A stretch of 5,502 nucleotides of DNA from Acidobacteriota bacterium. GTDB lineage: Bacteria > Acidobacteriota > Aminicenantia > UBA2199. The notes under the pieces are model-generated. The model made no database searches. It was not told where the DNA came from and saw only the letters and a program-made list of their open reading frames with translations. Below are positions 1 through 5,502 of this stretch, piece after piece (positions within the stretch are counted from its first letter, which is position 1; the number at the start of each line of letters is the position of its first letter). A program made the position numbers and the translations under genes. The DNA lies in contig JAQUQF010000133.1 of NCBI GenBank assembly GCA_028749105.1, positions 1 to 5,502 of the forward strand, given 5' to 3'.

Positions 1-2
1 GT

Positions 3-749
3 CTGATTGTGCCCGCTGCGGCCAGGACATTCATCCTGGTGAGCGGCGGCGAAGTGAAGACTTCCGAGCTGCACGCGAAGGGGGTGGCGTTCGCCTTGCT
101 GTTCCGCGACGGCCAGTGGTACTGGGACGAAGGCGCGCCGGGCGTCACCTGCAGCGAGGGGGGGGGCGGTGCCACGGTCCTCCTGCCACGGAACAGGGGG
201 GCGTTGTCGGCGGGCTGCCTTTTCAGTGCCGGCCGCTTTACGCTGGCCGTTTATCCCGGACCTGACTCGCTGGCCATGATCGTCTTTGACAGGAAGCGCC
301 GCGAAGCGCTGGAGTTCGAACGCCTGCTCTATTATCCCCCCGATCCCCGCTACGCGCTGAAGGCGCGCCTGGAAAAATTCAGTGAGCCGCAACCGCTGAA
401 GGTCAGCACCACGCGCAAGCTGGAGAAGCAGTTCTACCGCTACGCCCGCGTCCTGTTCCAGCTGGCCGGGAAGGAGATGTCGCTGACCGCCCTGAAGACA
501 AGCCTGGATGGCCCAGACGCCCAGTATCTGTTCATCCCCTTCAAGGACATGTCCAACGGCAGGGAGACCTATGAGGTCGGTCGTTTCCTGGACGTGAAGG
601 ATCCCGGGGAAGGCGAATTCGTGCTGGACTTCAACCGTTGCTACAACCCGTTGTGCAATTATTCGCCCGCCTACAACTGTCCGCTGCCGCCGCTGGAAAA
701 CATCCTGGATGTCGCGATACCGGCGGGGGAAAAGACATATCCGCATTGA
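3..749 (+). CDS. DUF1684 family protein, 5'-truncated by window edge
   Basis: Residue numbers below count from the GTG at position 9. The reading frame is open to the left edge (codons at 3 and 6 read Leu and Ile), so that GTG is probably internal and the true start lies outside the window. The C-terminal part carries the hallmark DUF1684 block: TYEVGRFLDV around residues 187-196, LDFNRCYNPLC around 206-216, CPLPP starting at Cys224, and AGEK at 239-242. DUF1684 proteins are usually somewhat longer at the front, and the start visible here resembles the middle of the N-terminal beta-rich part (a G-x-W-Y-W element near residue 35), so roughly 50 or more residues may be missing. The biochemical function of the family is not established to my knowledge. 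Many members are exported or lipoproteins, but no signal peptide can be judged here. An extra cysteine (Cys211) sits where Ala is common. The gene ends at TGA 747-749 and converges on the lipoprotein gene. Confidence 0.88.
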   Translation: MIVPAAARTFILVSGGEVKTSELHAKGVAFALLFRDGQWYWDEGAPGVTCSEGGGGATVLLPRNRGALSAGCLFSAGRFTLAVYPGPDSLAMIVFDRKRREALEFERLLYYPPDPRYALKARLEKFSEPQPLKVSTTRKLEKQFYRYARVLFQLAGKEMSLTALKTSLDGPDAQYLFIPFKDMSNGRETYEVGRFLDVKDPGEGEFVLDFNRCYNPLCNYSPAYNCPLPPLENILDVAIPAGEKTYPH

Positions 750-750
750 G

Positions 751-891
751 AACGGAAAAATAAATCACAAATCACAAGCACCAAATTCCAAATAAATTCC
801 ATATTCCAAAATCCAATGACCCAAACAAAAGACCGCACACGATTCTTGTTTTTGTTTTGGTGATTGGAATTTGGAGCTTTGGTCTTCCGTT
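751..891. repeat. AT-rich imperfect inverted repeat between convergent genes
   Basis: The 180-bp gap between two convergent genes is far richer in A and T than the genes around it. Bases at about 804-831 (TTCCAAAATCCAATGACCC and onward) pair with about 849-876 (TTTGTTTTGGTGATTGGAA and flanks), with roughly five mismatches over 28 bp and a loop of about 17 bases. The left side also repeats short words: AAATCAC twice in tandem (762-775) and ATTCCA three times (785, 796, 803). The outer limits given here are set by a perfect 7-bp inverted pair, AACGGAA at 751-757 and TTCCGTT at 885-891. Such elements occur in many copies in some environmental genomes; that this one does is inference. It could be a small non-autonomous mobile element, a bidirectional transcription end, or both. 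It contains no credible gene. Confidence 0.6.
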
Positions 892-929
892 TCACATAGT
901 AGGCGTCACGTGTCGCGAAGCTCTTGAAA

Positions 930-1310
930 TTACCTGGGCGCCGGGCCATGAATGATCGAGCTCTTTTTTTTCGTCCGGTTGGCGTTCTGCGCCTGGTCCC
1001 AGCCGGTCAGCCAGGTGATGATGTCGCGGTCACCGTGCAGAACGACCGCGGTGTCGTCGTAATCGCCGCCGCCTATGGGCTCCGCCTCCAGGTGGACCTG
1101 CACTTCCTCATCCTCCGACTCCAGGGCGATGGCCCAGGTCAGCGAGTCGTAGGCGGCGATCGCTTGGCCATCGCCTTCGACCCACGCCGTCATCGGCATG
1201 TTGCCGATGTTGACAATGGTCACATAGGCCTCGTATTTCACCTTCGCGCATGAAGCCAGGAACAGGACCGCCACTGCCATGATGCCTGCCAGCCATAGCC
1301 TTTTTTTCAT
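930..1310 (-). CDS. small putative lipoprotein, unrecognised family
   Basis: This 126-residue protein begins with a textbook lipoprotein signal: positively charged MKKR, a hydrophobic stretch at residues 5-19, and a lipobox LASC ending at Cys21, the predicted lipidation site. The residue after Cys is Ala rather than Asp, which by the E. coli rule favours the outer membrane; whether that rule holds in this organism is unknown. The mature part (about 105 residues) alternates hydrophobic and polar residues as in a beta-sandwich (YVTIVNIGNMPMTAWVEG, residues 29-46). It has an acidic patch at 64-69 (ESEDEE) and a basic tail with KKK at 114-116. I do not recognise the family. The ATG at 1308-1310 is chosen over upstream in-frame starts because the lipobox signal and a strong ribosome binding site both fit it. 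The gene is divergent from the S9 peptidase gene and may share its control region. TAA stop is at 930-932. Confidence 0.82.
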   Translation of the reverse strand: MKKRLWLAGIMAVAVLFLASCAKVKYEAYVTIVNIGNMPMTAWVEGDGQAIAAYDSLTWAIALESEDEEVQVHLEAEPIGGGDYDDTAVVLHGDRDIITWLTGWDQAQNANRTKKKSSIIHGPAPR

Positions 1311-1459
1311 ATATTCCTCCTTCCGGGCTTCAGGGTTCTCTCGTCGGCACCTTGAAAGCCGCTGTCTGTCCGTAAGCAATCCGCATGCCACGTCCGGGGA
1401 GGCGATCCGTCCCGGAAACAGGACATTCGCCTCCCGTGCGGTTTGTCTTTGCCGCCCCG
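1311..1459 (-). other. possible untranslated leader of the lipoprotein gene
   Basis: If minus-strand transcription starts from the symmetric -10 box at 1466-1471, the lipoprotein mRNA would carry a leader of about 150 bases. It contains a perfect 6-bp inverted repeat, TCCGGG at 1393-1398 and CCCGGA at 1411-1416, with a 12-base loop. I recognise no known riboswitch or RNA family in it, and found no stronger minus-strand promoter nearer the gene. The leader is inferred only. Confidence 0.25.
1316..1322 (-). promoter_or_regulatory. ribosome binding site of the lipoprotein gene
   Basis: On the minus strand AAGGAGG lies 5 bases upstream of the ATG at 1310. It is a near-consensus Shine-Dalgarno sequence and decides this start over the longer frame that runs back to 1511. 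Confidence 0.85.
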
Positions 1460-1470
1460 GGGGGTATAAT
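1443..1470 (+). promoter_or_regulatory. sigma70-type promoter of the S9 peptidase gene
   Basis: A perfect -10 box TATAAT lies at 1465-1470. TTGTCT at 1443-1448 matches four of six -35 consensus bases, with a 16-bp spacer. The start of transcription would be near 1477, leaving a leader of only about 15 bases before the ATG at 1493, just enough for the ribosome binding site. The spacer holds the palindrome CCCCGGGG (1455-1462), and the -10 box itself lies in the 11-bp palindrome GGTATAATACC (1463-1473). Confidence 0.65.
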
Positions 1471-1471
1471 A
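1466..1471 (-). promoter_or_regulatory. possible divergent -10 element overlapping the forward one
   Basis: Because GGTATAATACC is palindromic around base 1468, the minus strand reads TATTAT here, five of six matches to the -10 consensus. No good -35 is visible at the proper distance on that strand, so the call is weak. It would serve the lipoprotein gene. Confidence 0.3.
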
Positions 1472-1481
1472 CCATCTTTTT

Positions 1482-1486
1482 GGAGG
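1482..1486 (+). promoter_or_regulatory. ribosome binding site of the S9 peptidase gene
   Basis: GGAGG lies 6 bases before the ATG at 1493. It selects this start over an in-frame ATG at 1385, which lies upstream of the -10 box and would place about 36 implausible residues before the signal peptide. Confidence 0.85.
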
Positions 1487-1492
1487 AAAAAC

Positions 1493-4039
1493 ATGAAATT
1501 GAAGATGCCATCTTTCCTGCTCTCCCTGCTGCTGGCGGCAGCGCTTTTCGGGCAAGGCGGGGACGGGCTCAAGATCGACCAATGGCTGGTCCTGGGGCCG
1601 GTGGAGATCATGACAGACGGCGCGGCTCTGCCGGCCGGCACCGAGGCGGCAATGGAATATGATTTTCTCGATCCCGTCCATTTGCGCCCCGAGGCCGGAG
1701 CGATGGTCCACTGGAGCGCCCTGAAGCAGCTGGCCTGGCGGCGCTCCGACAATTCTCGTTTCAACGGAACGGCAAACCGGCAGGCAGTCTATCTGGCGGT
1801 TTTCCTGGAGAGCCAGCGCTGGCTGCAGGCCGACCTGGTCATCGACTCCGCTTTCCCGGTCAAGGGCTATCTGGACGGCAATGCACTGGCCGCATCGGGC
1901 AAGAGCGGTTTCCCTCTCTCACTGGCAGCAGGCAAGCACTTGCTTCTGCTCAAGGGCGTTCTTCCCCCGCAAGAAAACGCCGCTTCGACGGCTGCCCCGC
2001 AGAAGGACAAAGCCCTTCCGTTCCAGGCGACGATCAGGAACAAGCCCGCCTTCGCCGGGGAGGCCGTGGCTGTCTCCCTGACCGCTGAACGCCGCTGCAG
2101 CATGGAGGATGTTCTCAATACGGTGAATATCAATGAGGTCTTCATGGCCCCCGACGGCCGCCATGTGGCCGTCGCCCTGAGCCAGCTTTCCCGCGGCGAC
2201 AAAAGCAGCCGCCGCTGGATCGAGATACTGAAAACGGAAGATGGCGGCCGCGTCTTTACGTCACAGGGGCTCGGTGAGGTCGGTGATTTCCAATGGCTTG
2301 GAGATTCGCGCCGCTTCTCTTTCAGCCGCGGCGAAAACGATCTGACCGACCTGTGCCTTTACGACCTGGGCGACCATTCCTGCCGGACCATCCTGGCGGG
2401 CGAAAAGAATCTTTCGGGCTGCTGGTGGGCGAGCGACGGCTCCTTCCTGGTCTATGCCAGCCAGGAGGAGATTGACAAGGACAAGGCCTACCGCCATATC
2501 AAGAACATCGACGACCGCTCCGCTTCTCTTGTCCGGCGCCAGGCGCTGACCCTGTTCGTCGCCGCCTCCGGGGCGCGCCAGCCACTAGCCTCGTTCGCCG
2601 ACAATTTTTCCCAGGTGCGCATCAGCCCCGCCAACCGCACGCTGCTCCTTGCCGCGTACAGCGAGGACCCGCGGGTTCGCCCCTACCACAAGAACACGCT
2701 GGTCCTCCTTTCCCTGGCCGACAGCCGCAGGGAAAAGATACTCGCCGATCCCTGGATCGGGGACTTCGCCTGGTCGTCCGACGGCCGGAAGCTGCTGCTG
2801 CTGGGAGGGCCGTCGGCATTCTCCGGGCTGGGCAGCACCCTGCCGGCCGGAGTGGTCCCCAACGACTTCGATGTCCAGGCGTACGTCTTCGACCTGAAGA
2901 CGAAGAAGGCCGAGGCGCTGAGCCGCGCCTTCGCCCCGGTCATCGACTCGGCCTTCTGGCATCCCAATGGCGCCATCTACATGAAAGTGACCGACGGGGA
3001 TTATGAGCGCCTTTATCGCTGCGCGCCGGCAGAGAAGCGCTTCGTCCGCCTGGAAACCGCCTGCGACGCCGTCGAGAGCGTCAGTTGGTCGCGCGCCGGC
3101 AAGGCGGCCTTCTCGGGTTCGGGCCTGGGGTCGCCGCAGAAATTGTACGTGCTGAACCTGGGCTCGGGCGCGGCAAAGATATTGAAGGACTATAACCGCG
3201 AGGCGTTCGTCGGCGTGCGCTTCGGCAAGTCGGAGAACTGGAGCTTCAAGATGAAGGGGGGCAAGACCATCGGCGGATTCATCTGCTACCCGCCCGATTT
3301 CGACCCCGCCCGCCTCTACCCCTGCATCGTGAACTTCTACGGCGGCACCACGCCGATCGGCCGCAATTTCGGCGGCCGCTATCCCAAGGACTGGTACGCT
3401 GCCAACGGCTACATCGTCTGCGTCCTGCAGCCCAGCGGCGCCATCGGCTTCGGCCAGGAATTCTCCAGCGCCCACGTCAATGACTGGGGCGAGATCACCT
3501 CGGAGGAGATCATCCGCGGCGTCGAGGAGCTGCTGCGCACCCACTCCTTCATCGACAACCGCCGCGTCGGGGCTATCGGCGCCTCCTACGGCGGCTTCAT
3601 GACCCAGTACCTCGCCGCCAAGACCGACCTGTTCGCCGGCCTCATCTCCCACGCCGGCATCAGCGCCCTTTCGTCCTACTGGGGCGTGGGCGACTGGGGG
3701 TACGAGTACAGCGGCGTGGCCTCGGCGAACAGCTTCCCCTGGAACCGCAAGGATATCTACGTCGGCCACAGCCCCCTCTTCATGGCCGAGCGCATCCACA
3801 AACCCCTGCTGCTGCTGCACGGCGAGAACGACAACAACGTGCCGCCGGGGGAGAGCTACCAGATGTTCGCCGCCCTCAAGCTGCTGAACCAGGAGGTGGC
3901 GCTGGTCACCTTCCCCGGCCAGCAGCATTTCATCCTGACGCCGGCGCAGCGCATCCGCTGGCTGCAGACCATCATGGCCTGGTTCGACCGCTGGCTGAAG
4001 GGGCAGGGTGAGTGGTGGAAGGAATTGTATCCGGAGTGA
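1493..4039 (+). CDS. secreted S9 family (prolyl oligopeptidase-type) serine peptidase
   Basis: This 848-residue protein should hydrolyse peptides outside the cytoplasm. A signal peptide spans residues 1 to about 20 (MKLK, then a Leu/Ala core ending AAALFG). Residues 25-155 look like a beta-sandwich: WLVLGPVE near 31-38, then GYLDGNAL at 125-132 and an AGKHLLLLK strand, a pattern seen in jelly-roll modules. An Ala/Pro/Gln-rich linker follows at about 157-178. From about 200 to 575, repeated strand motifs (APDGRHVAVAL, WASDGSFLVYAS, WSSDGRKLLLLGG, WHPNGAIYMKV) indicate the seven-bladed propeller usual in S9. The alpha/beta-hydrolase domain runs from about 580 to the end, with nucleophile Ser698 in GASYGG, Asp780 in HGENDNNVP and His812 in GQQHF. 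NFYGG at 614-618 probably supplies the oxyanion-hole Tyr616. The triad is complete, so activity is expected. Substrate choice (dipeptidyl, acylaminoacyl or endo) cannot be told from sequence. The GC-rich gene probably heads a two-gene operon. Confidence 0.93.
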   Translation: MKLKMPSFLLSLLLAAALFGQGGDGLKIDQWLVLGPVEIMTDGAALPAGTEAAMEYDFLDPVHLRPEAGAMVHWSALKQLAWRRSDNSRFNGTANRQAVYLAVFLESQRWLQADLVIDSAFPVKGYLDGNALAASGKSGFPLSLAAGKHLLLLKGVLPPQENAASTAAPQKDKALPFQATIRNKPAFAGEAVAVSLTAERRCSMEDVLNTVNINEVFMAPDGRHVAVALSQLSRGDKSSRRWIEILKTEDGGRVFTSQGLGEVGDFQWLGDSRRFSFSRGENDLTDLCLYDLGDHSCRTILAGEKNLSGCWWASDGSFLVYASQEEIDKDKAYRHIKNIDDRSASLVRRQALTLFVAASGARQPLASFADNFSQVRISPANRTLLLAAYSEDPRVRPYHKNTLVLLSLADSRREKILADPWIGDFAWSSDGRKLLLLGGPSAFSGLGSTLPAGVVPNDFDVQAYVFDLKTKKAEALSRAFAPVIDSAFWHPNGAIYMKVTDGDYERLYRCAPAEKRFVRLETACDAVESVSWSRAGKAAFSGSGLGSPQKLYVLNLGSGAAKILKDYNREAFVGVRFGKSENWSFKMKGGKTIGGFICYPPDFDPARLYPCIVNFYGGTTPIGRNFGGRYPKDWYAANGYIVCVLQPSGAIGFGQEFSSAHVNDWGEITSEEIIRGVEELLRTHSFIDNRRVGAIGASYGGFMTQYLAAKTDLFAGLISHAGISALSSYWGVGDWGYEYSGVASANSFPWNRKDIYVGHSPLFMAERIHKPLLLLHGENDNNVPPGESYQMFAALKLLNQEVALVTFPGQQHFILTPAQRIRWLQTIMAWFDRWLKGQGEWWKELYPE

Positions 4040-4046
4040 GCCCGGT

Positions 4047-4051
4047 GGAGG
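4047..4051 (+). promoter_or_regulatory. ribosome binding site of the 210-residue protein gene
   Basis: GGAGG lies 8 bases before the ATG at 4060 and favours that start over an in-frame GTG at 4012, which would overlap the peptidase gene by 28 bases and has no comparable site. Confidence 0.7.
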
Positions 4052-4059
4052 GGCCAGCT

Positions 4060-4692
4060 ATGAACAAGAACTACCTGGAAGAAATGCCCGCCGAGATTCA
4101 GGAAGCCCGGCGATCTGTCGATCTGCAGGCGATCGGCACCGATCTTAGCATCAAGTTGTCGTTAACGCCCGCGCAGCAGGCGGCGCTGAAAGATTCACTG
4201 TCGTCGTTCCTGGAAAATATATGGAATGACAAGCATGTTCAACTGGACATGAGCGCGATCACGCCGCTGAACGAAAGGGAGGGGCAAATTGTCAATCGGG
4301 AGATCAACGAAAGGGTTTTTCTGAAAATAATCCAGGCGCTGGAAAAACTCGGATTGAATGACAACGCAGTCCTGTTCGCAAGCGGGGATATCAAACTGAC
4401 GGCCCGTACGCTGCGTGTCGGCGAATTCGCGAGCCACGATACGGACAGGCTCATTTACAAAAAAACAGAAAGCCGCCGGCATGGTTTTTTTGTCAGGAAG
4501 ATCCAGCATGTCATCGAGCTGGAAGCCGATTATCCCGAAAAAGGGCGCTGGGGAGAATACGAGCCCATTCGCATCCGGGTGGATTCGGCGGAAAAGGTCG
4601 ATGACTTTTTATGCCAACTGAACAAGGCCGTCAAAGTGGGCAATTTCAGGTATTTCGTTGACATCTTTTCAAGATTCAAATTGATCAAATAA
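4060..4692 (+). CDS. hypothetical protein, unrecognised family
   Basis: This 210-residue protein has no signal peptide and no hydrophobic segment long enough to cross a membrane, so it is probably cytoplasmic. The first half is mostly helical by appearance: charged and amphipathic stretches at about 5-22, 36-56 and 74-98 (NEREGQIVNREINERVF begins at 71). The second half looks mixed alpha/beta, with strands near 103-121, 149-157 (VIELEADYP) and 168-174 (EPIRIRV), and a final helix ending in FSRFKLIK. It has a single Cys (185). I see no catalytic motif or nucleotide-binding loop and do not recognise the family. It starts 20 bp behind the peptidase stop with its own ribosome binding site and no promoter or terminator between, so co-transcription is likely, though a functional link is not shown. 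It is less GC-rich than the peptidase gene: a sampled 60-base stretch at 4321-4380 is 47% GC against 68% at 3901-3960. That may mean a different history. Confidence 0.8.
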   Translation: MNKNYLEEMPAEIQEARRSVDLQAIGTDLSIKLSLTPAQQAALKDSLSSFLENIWNDKHVQLDMSAITPLNEREGQIVNREINERVFLKIIQALEKLGLNDNAVLFASGDIKLTARTLRVGEFASHDTDRLIYKKTESRRHGFFVRKIQHVIELEADYPEKGRWGEYEPIRIRVDSAEKVDDFLCQLNKAVKVGNFRYFVDIFSRFKLIK

Positions 4693-4715
4693 AGCACGAT
4701 TGCAAAATATCCGGC

Positions 4716-5480
4716 TCAGGGAGCGAGGCCCATTTCCTTCAGCGCTTCGTCGTATGTCTCTTTTGGGATCCAGTGCCGGCGCAGCATGCGGCCGGCAATG
4801 ATGCGGCGCTTGCGGTTCATGCGCCAATTTCCGATGCCTGAGGCCGAAAAACGATGCGGATTGGAAATGATGGACGCCAGGCGGATGGCCTGGGACAGGG
4901 TCAATCCTGAGGCTGGGCAGGAAAACCAGGAGCGCGCCGCGGCTTCGGCGCCGTAGATGCCGTTGCCCCAATCGATGACATTGAGGTACAGCTCCAGGAT
5001 GCGCTTCTTGCTCAGTGCGCTCTCCAGCTTCCAGGCGATGGCCGCTTCGCGCAGCTTGCGCCAGATGCTCTGCTCGGAGCTGAGGAACAGGTTCTTGGCC
5101 AGCTGCTGGGTGATGGTCGAACCGCCGCGCAGTACGCGCTTTTTCTTGATATTGGTATCCAGCGCCTTGCGCATCGACTCCCAGTCGAAGCCCTCGTGCT
5201 CGAAGAACTTGTCGTCCTCGGCGATCAGCACCGCCTGGATCAGGTAGGGTGAAATGCGCGACAAGGGGACGCGCTTCCAGTAACGCCGCGCCCGCTGGCC
5301 CTTCTGCTTGGCTTGCGCGGAGCGCATCCCCATCAAGGCCGTCTGCGTGGGATTTTCCCTTTTCAGCCAGGAGACGGAAGGCAGGGTGAGCCAGAATACC
5401 AGGCCGCTAACCGCGACCAGGGCCAGTACGATGGCGGTGACTCGCAGCCAAGTGCGCCGGGGTTTCTTTTTTGAGCTCAT
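4716..5480 (-). CDS. mtgA: monofunctional biosynthetic peptidoglycan transglycosylase (GT51)
   Basis: The enzyme polymerises lipid II into glycan strands on the outer face of the inner membrane. The 254 residues are of typical length for MtgA, with no penicillin-binding transpeptidase domain after the GT51 module. A basic N-terminus (KKKPRR at 4-9) precedes one membrane anchor at about 12-35. All GT51 motifs are in order: AEDDKFFEHEGFD with catalytic Glu88; GGSTITQQLAKN at 119-130; RKLRE at 141-145 with the second glutamate Glu145, 57 residues on, the same spacing as E. coli PBP1b Glu233/Glu290; KKRILELYLN at 158-167; and the RRIIAGRML region at 225-233. The ATG at 5478-5480 fits the membrane anchor, but no good ribosome binding site precedes it and the frame stays open to the right edge, so a start further upstream is possible. 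The stop lies 23 bp from that of the convergent gene, with no terminator hairpin in the gap. Confidence 0.95.
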   Translation of the reverse strand: MSSKKKPRRTWLRVTAIVLALVAVSGLVFWLTLPSVSWLKRENPTQTALMGMRSAQAKQKGQRARRYWKRVPLSRISPYLIQAVLIAEDDKFFEHEGFDWESMRKALDTNIKKKRVLRGGSTITQQLAKNLFLSSEQSIWRKLREAAIAWKLESALSKKRILELYLNVIDWGNGIYGAEAAARSWFSCPASGLTLSQAIRLASIISNPHRFSASGIGNWRMNRKRRIIAGRMLRRHWIPKETYDEALKEMGLAP

Positions 5481-5502
5481 GCGCTGCCAAGGTAATGGAA
5501 AC

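Noticed and set aside
671..949. Minus-strand frame across the intergenic repeat
   Set aside because: It overlaps the ends of two better genes and runs through the AT-rich inverted repeat. Its Lys/Asn-rich translation has no recognisable features.
964..971. Run of eight T, read on the minus strand as a possible A-AAA-AAG frameshift site in the lipoprotein gene
   Set aside because: The heptamer is in the right phase for -1 slippage, but it lies near the end of the gene, I saw no supporting stem-loop or upstream pairing, and the shifted frame would only swap the last few residues for a short tail.
1385..1492. In-frame upstream extension of the peptidase from an ATG at 1385
   Set aside because: It would cover the promoter and put 36 residues without signal features ahead of a good signal peptide. 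The ATG at 1493 has a strong ribosome binding site.
2585..3928. Long open frame of 447 codons on the minus strand inside the peptidase gene
   Set aside because: It lies opposite a gene with a complete catalytic triad and domain order. Its translation is rich in Ala, Gly, Val and Asp without motifs, as expected of an antisense shadow in GC-rich DNA.
4693..4715. Terminator between the convergent 210-residue protein gene and mtgA
   Set aside because: The 23-bp gap has no inverted repeat followed by a T run on either strand. Any terminator would have to lie inside the facing gene.

Overview
The window reads as an ordinary chromosomal segment from a GC-rich, diderm (Gram-negative-type) bacterium. 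A monofunctional peptidoglycan glycosyltransferase, a lipoprotein with a clear lipobox and a secreted S9-family peptidase all point to a cell with a periplasm. The look of the S9 peptidase (an N-terminal beta-rich domain, then a propeller and a hydrolase), together with AT-rich 'ATTCCAAAT' type intergenic repeats, reminds me of uncultured Acidobacteriota/Aminicenantes-like genomes. That is an impression from memory, not something the sequence proves. No rRNA, tRNA, CRISPR array, transposase or phage gene is visible.

Layout: (1) 3-749 (+) is the 3' part of a DUF1684-family gene that enters from the left edge. (2) 750-929 is a convergent intergenic region filled by an AT-rich imperfect inverted repeat. 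(3) 930-1310 (-) encodes a small, unrecognised lipoprotein. (4) 1311-1492 is a divergent promoter region with a perfect TATAAT box embedded in an 11-bp palindrome. (5) 1493-4039 (+) encodes a large exported prolyl-oligopeptidase-type (S9) serine peptidase. (6) 4060-4692 (+) encodes an unrecognised soluble protein of 210 residues, 20 bp behind the peptidase and probably co-transcribed. (7) 4716-5480 (-) is mtgA, convergent with the previous gene across only 23 bp.

Functional reading: the peptidase, lipoprotein and MtgA all act at or outside the inner membrane, but nothing ties them into one pathway. The peptidase probably breaks down peptides in the periplasm or outside the cell. MtgA polymerises glycan strands from lipid II. 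I see no convincing new multi-gene system here. The points most worth a second look are the symmetric divergent promoter, the intergenic inverted repeat, the unusual front domain of the peptidase, and the two unrecognised proteins.
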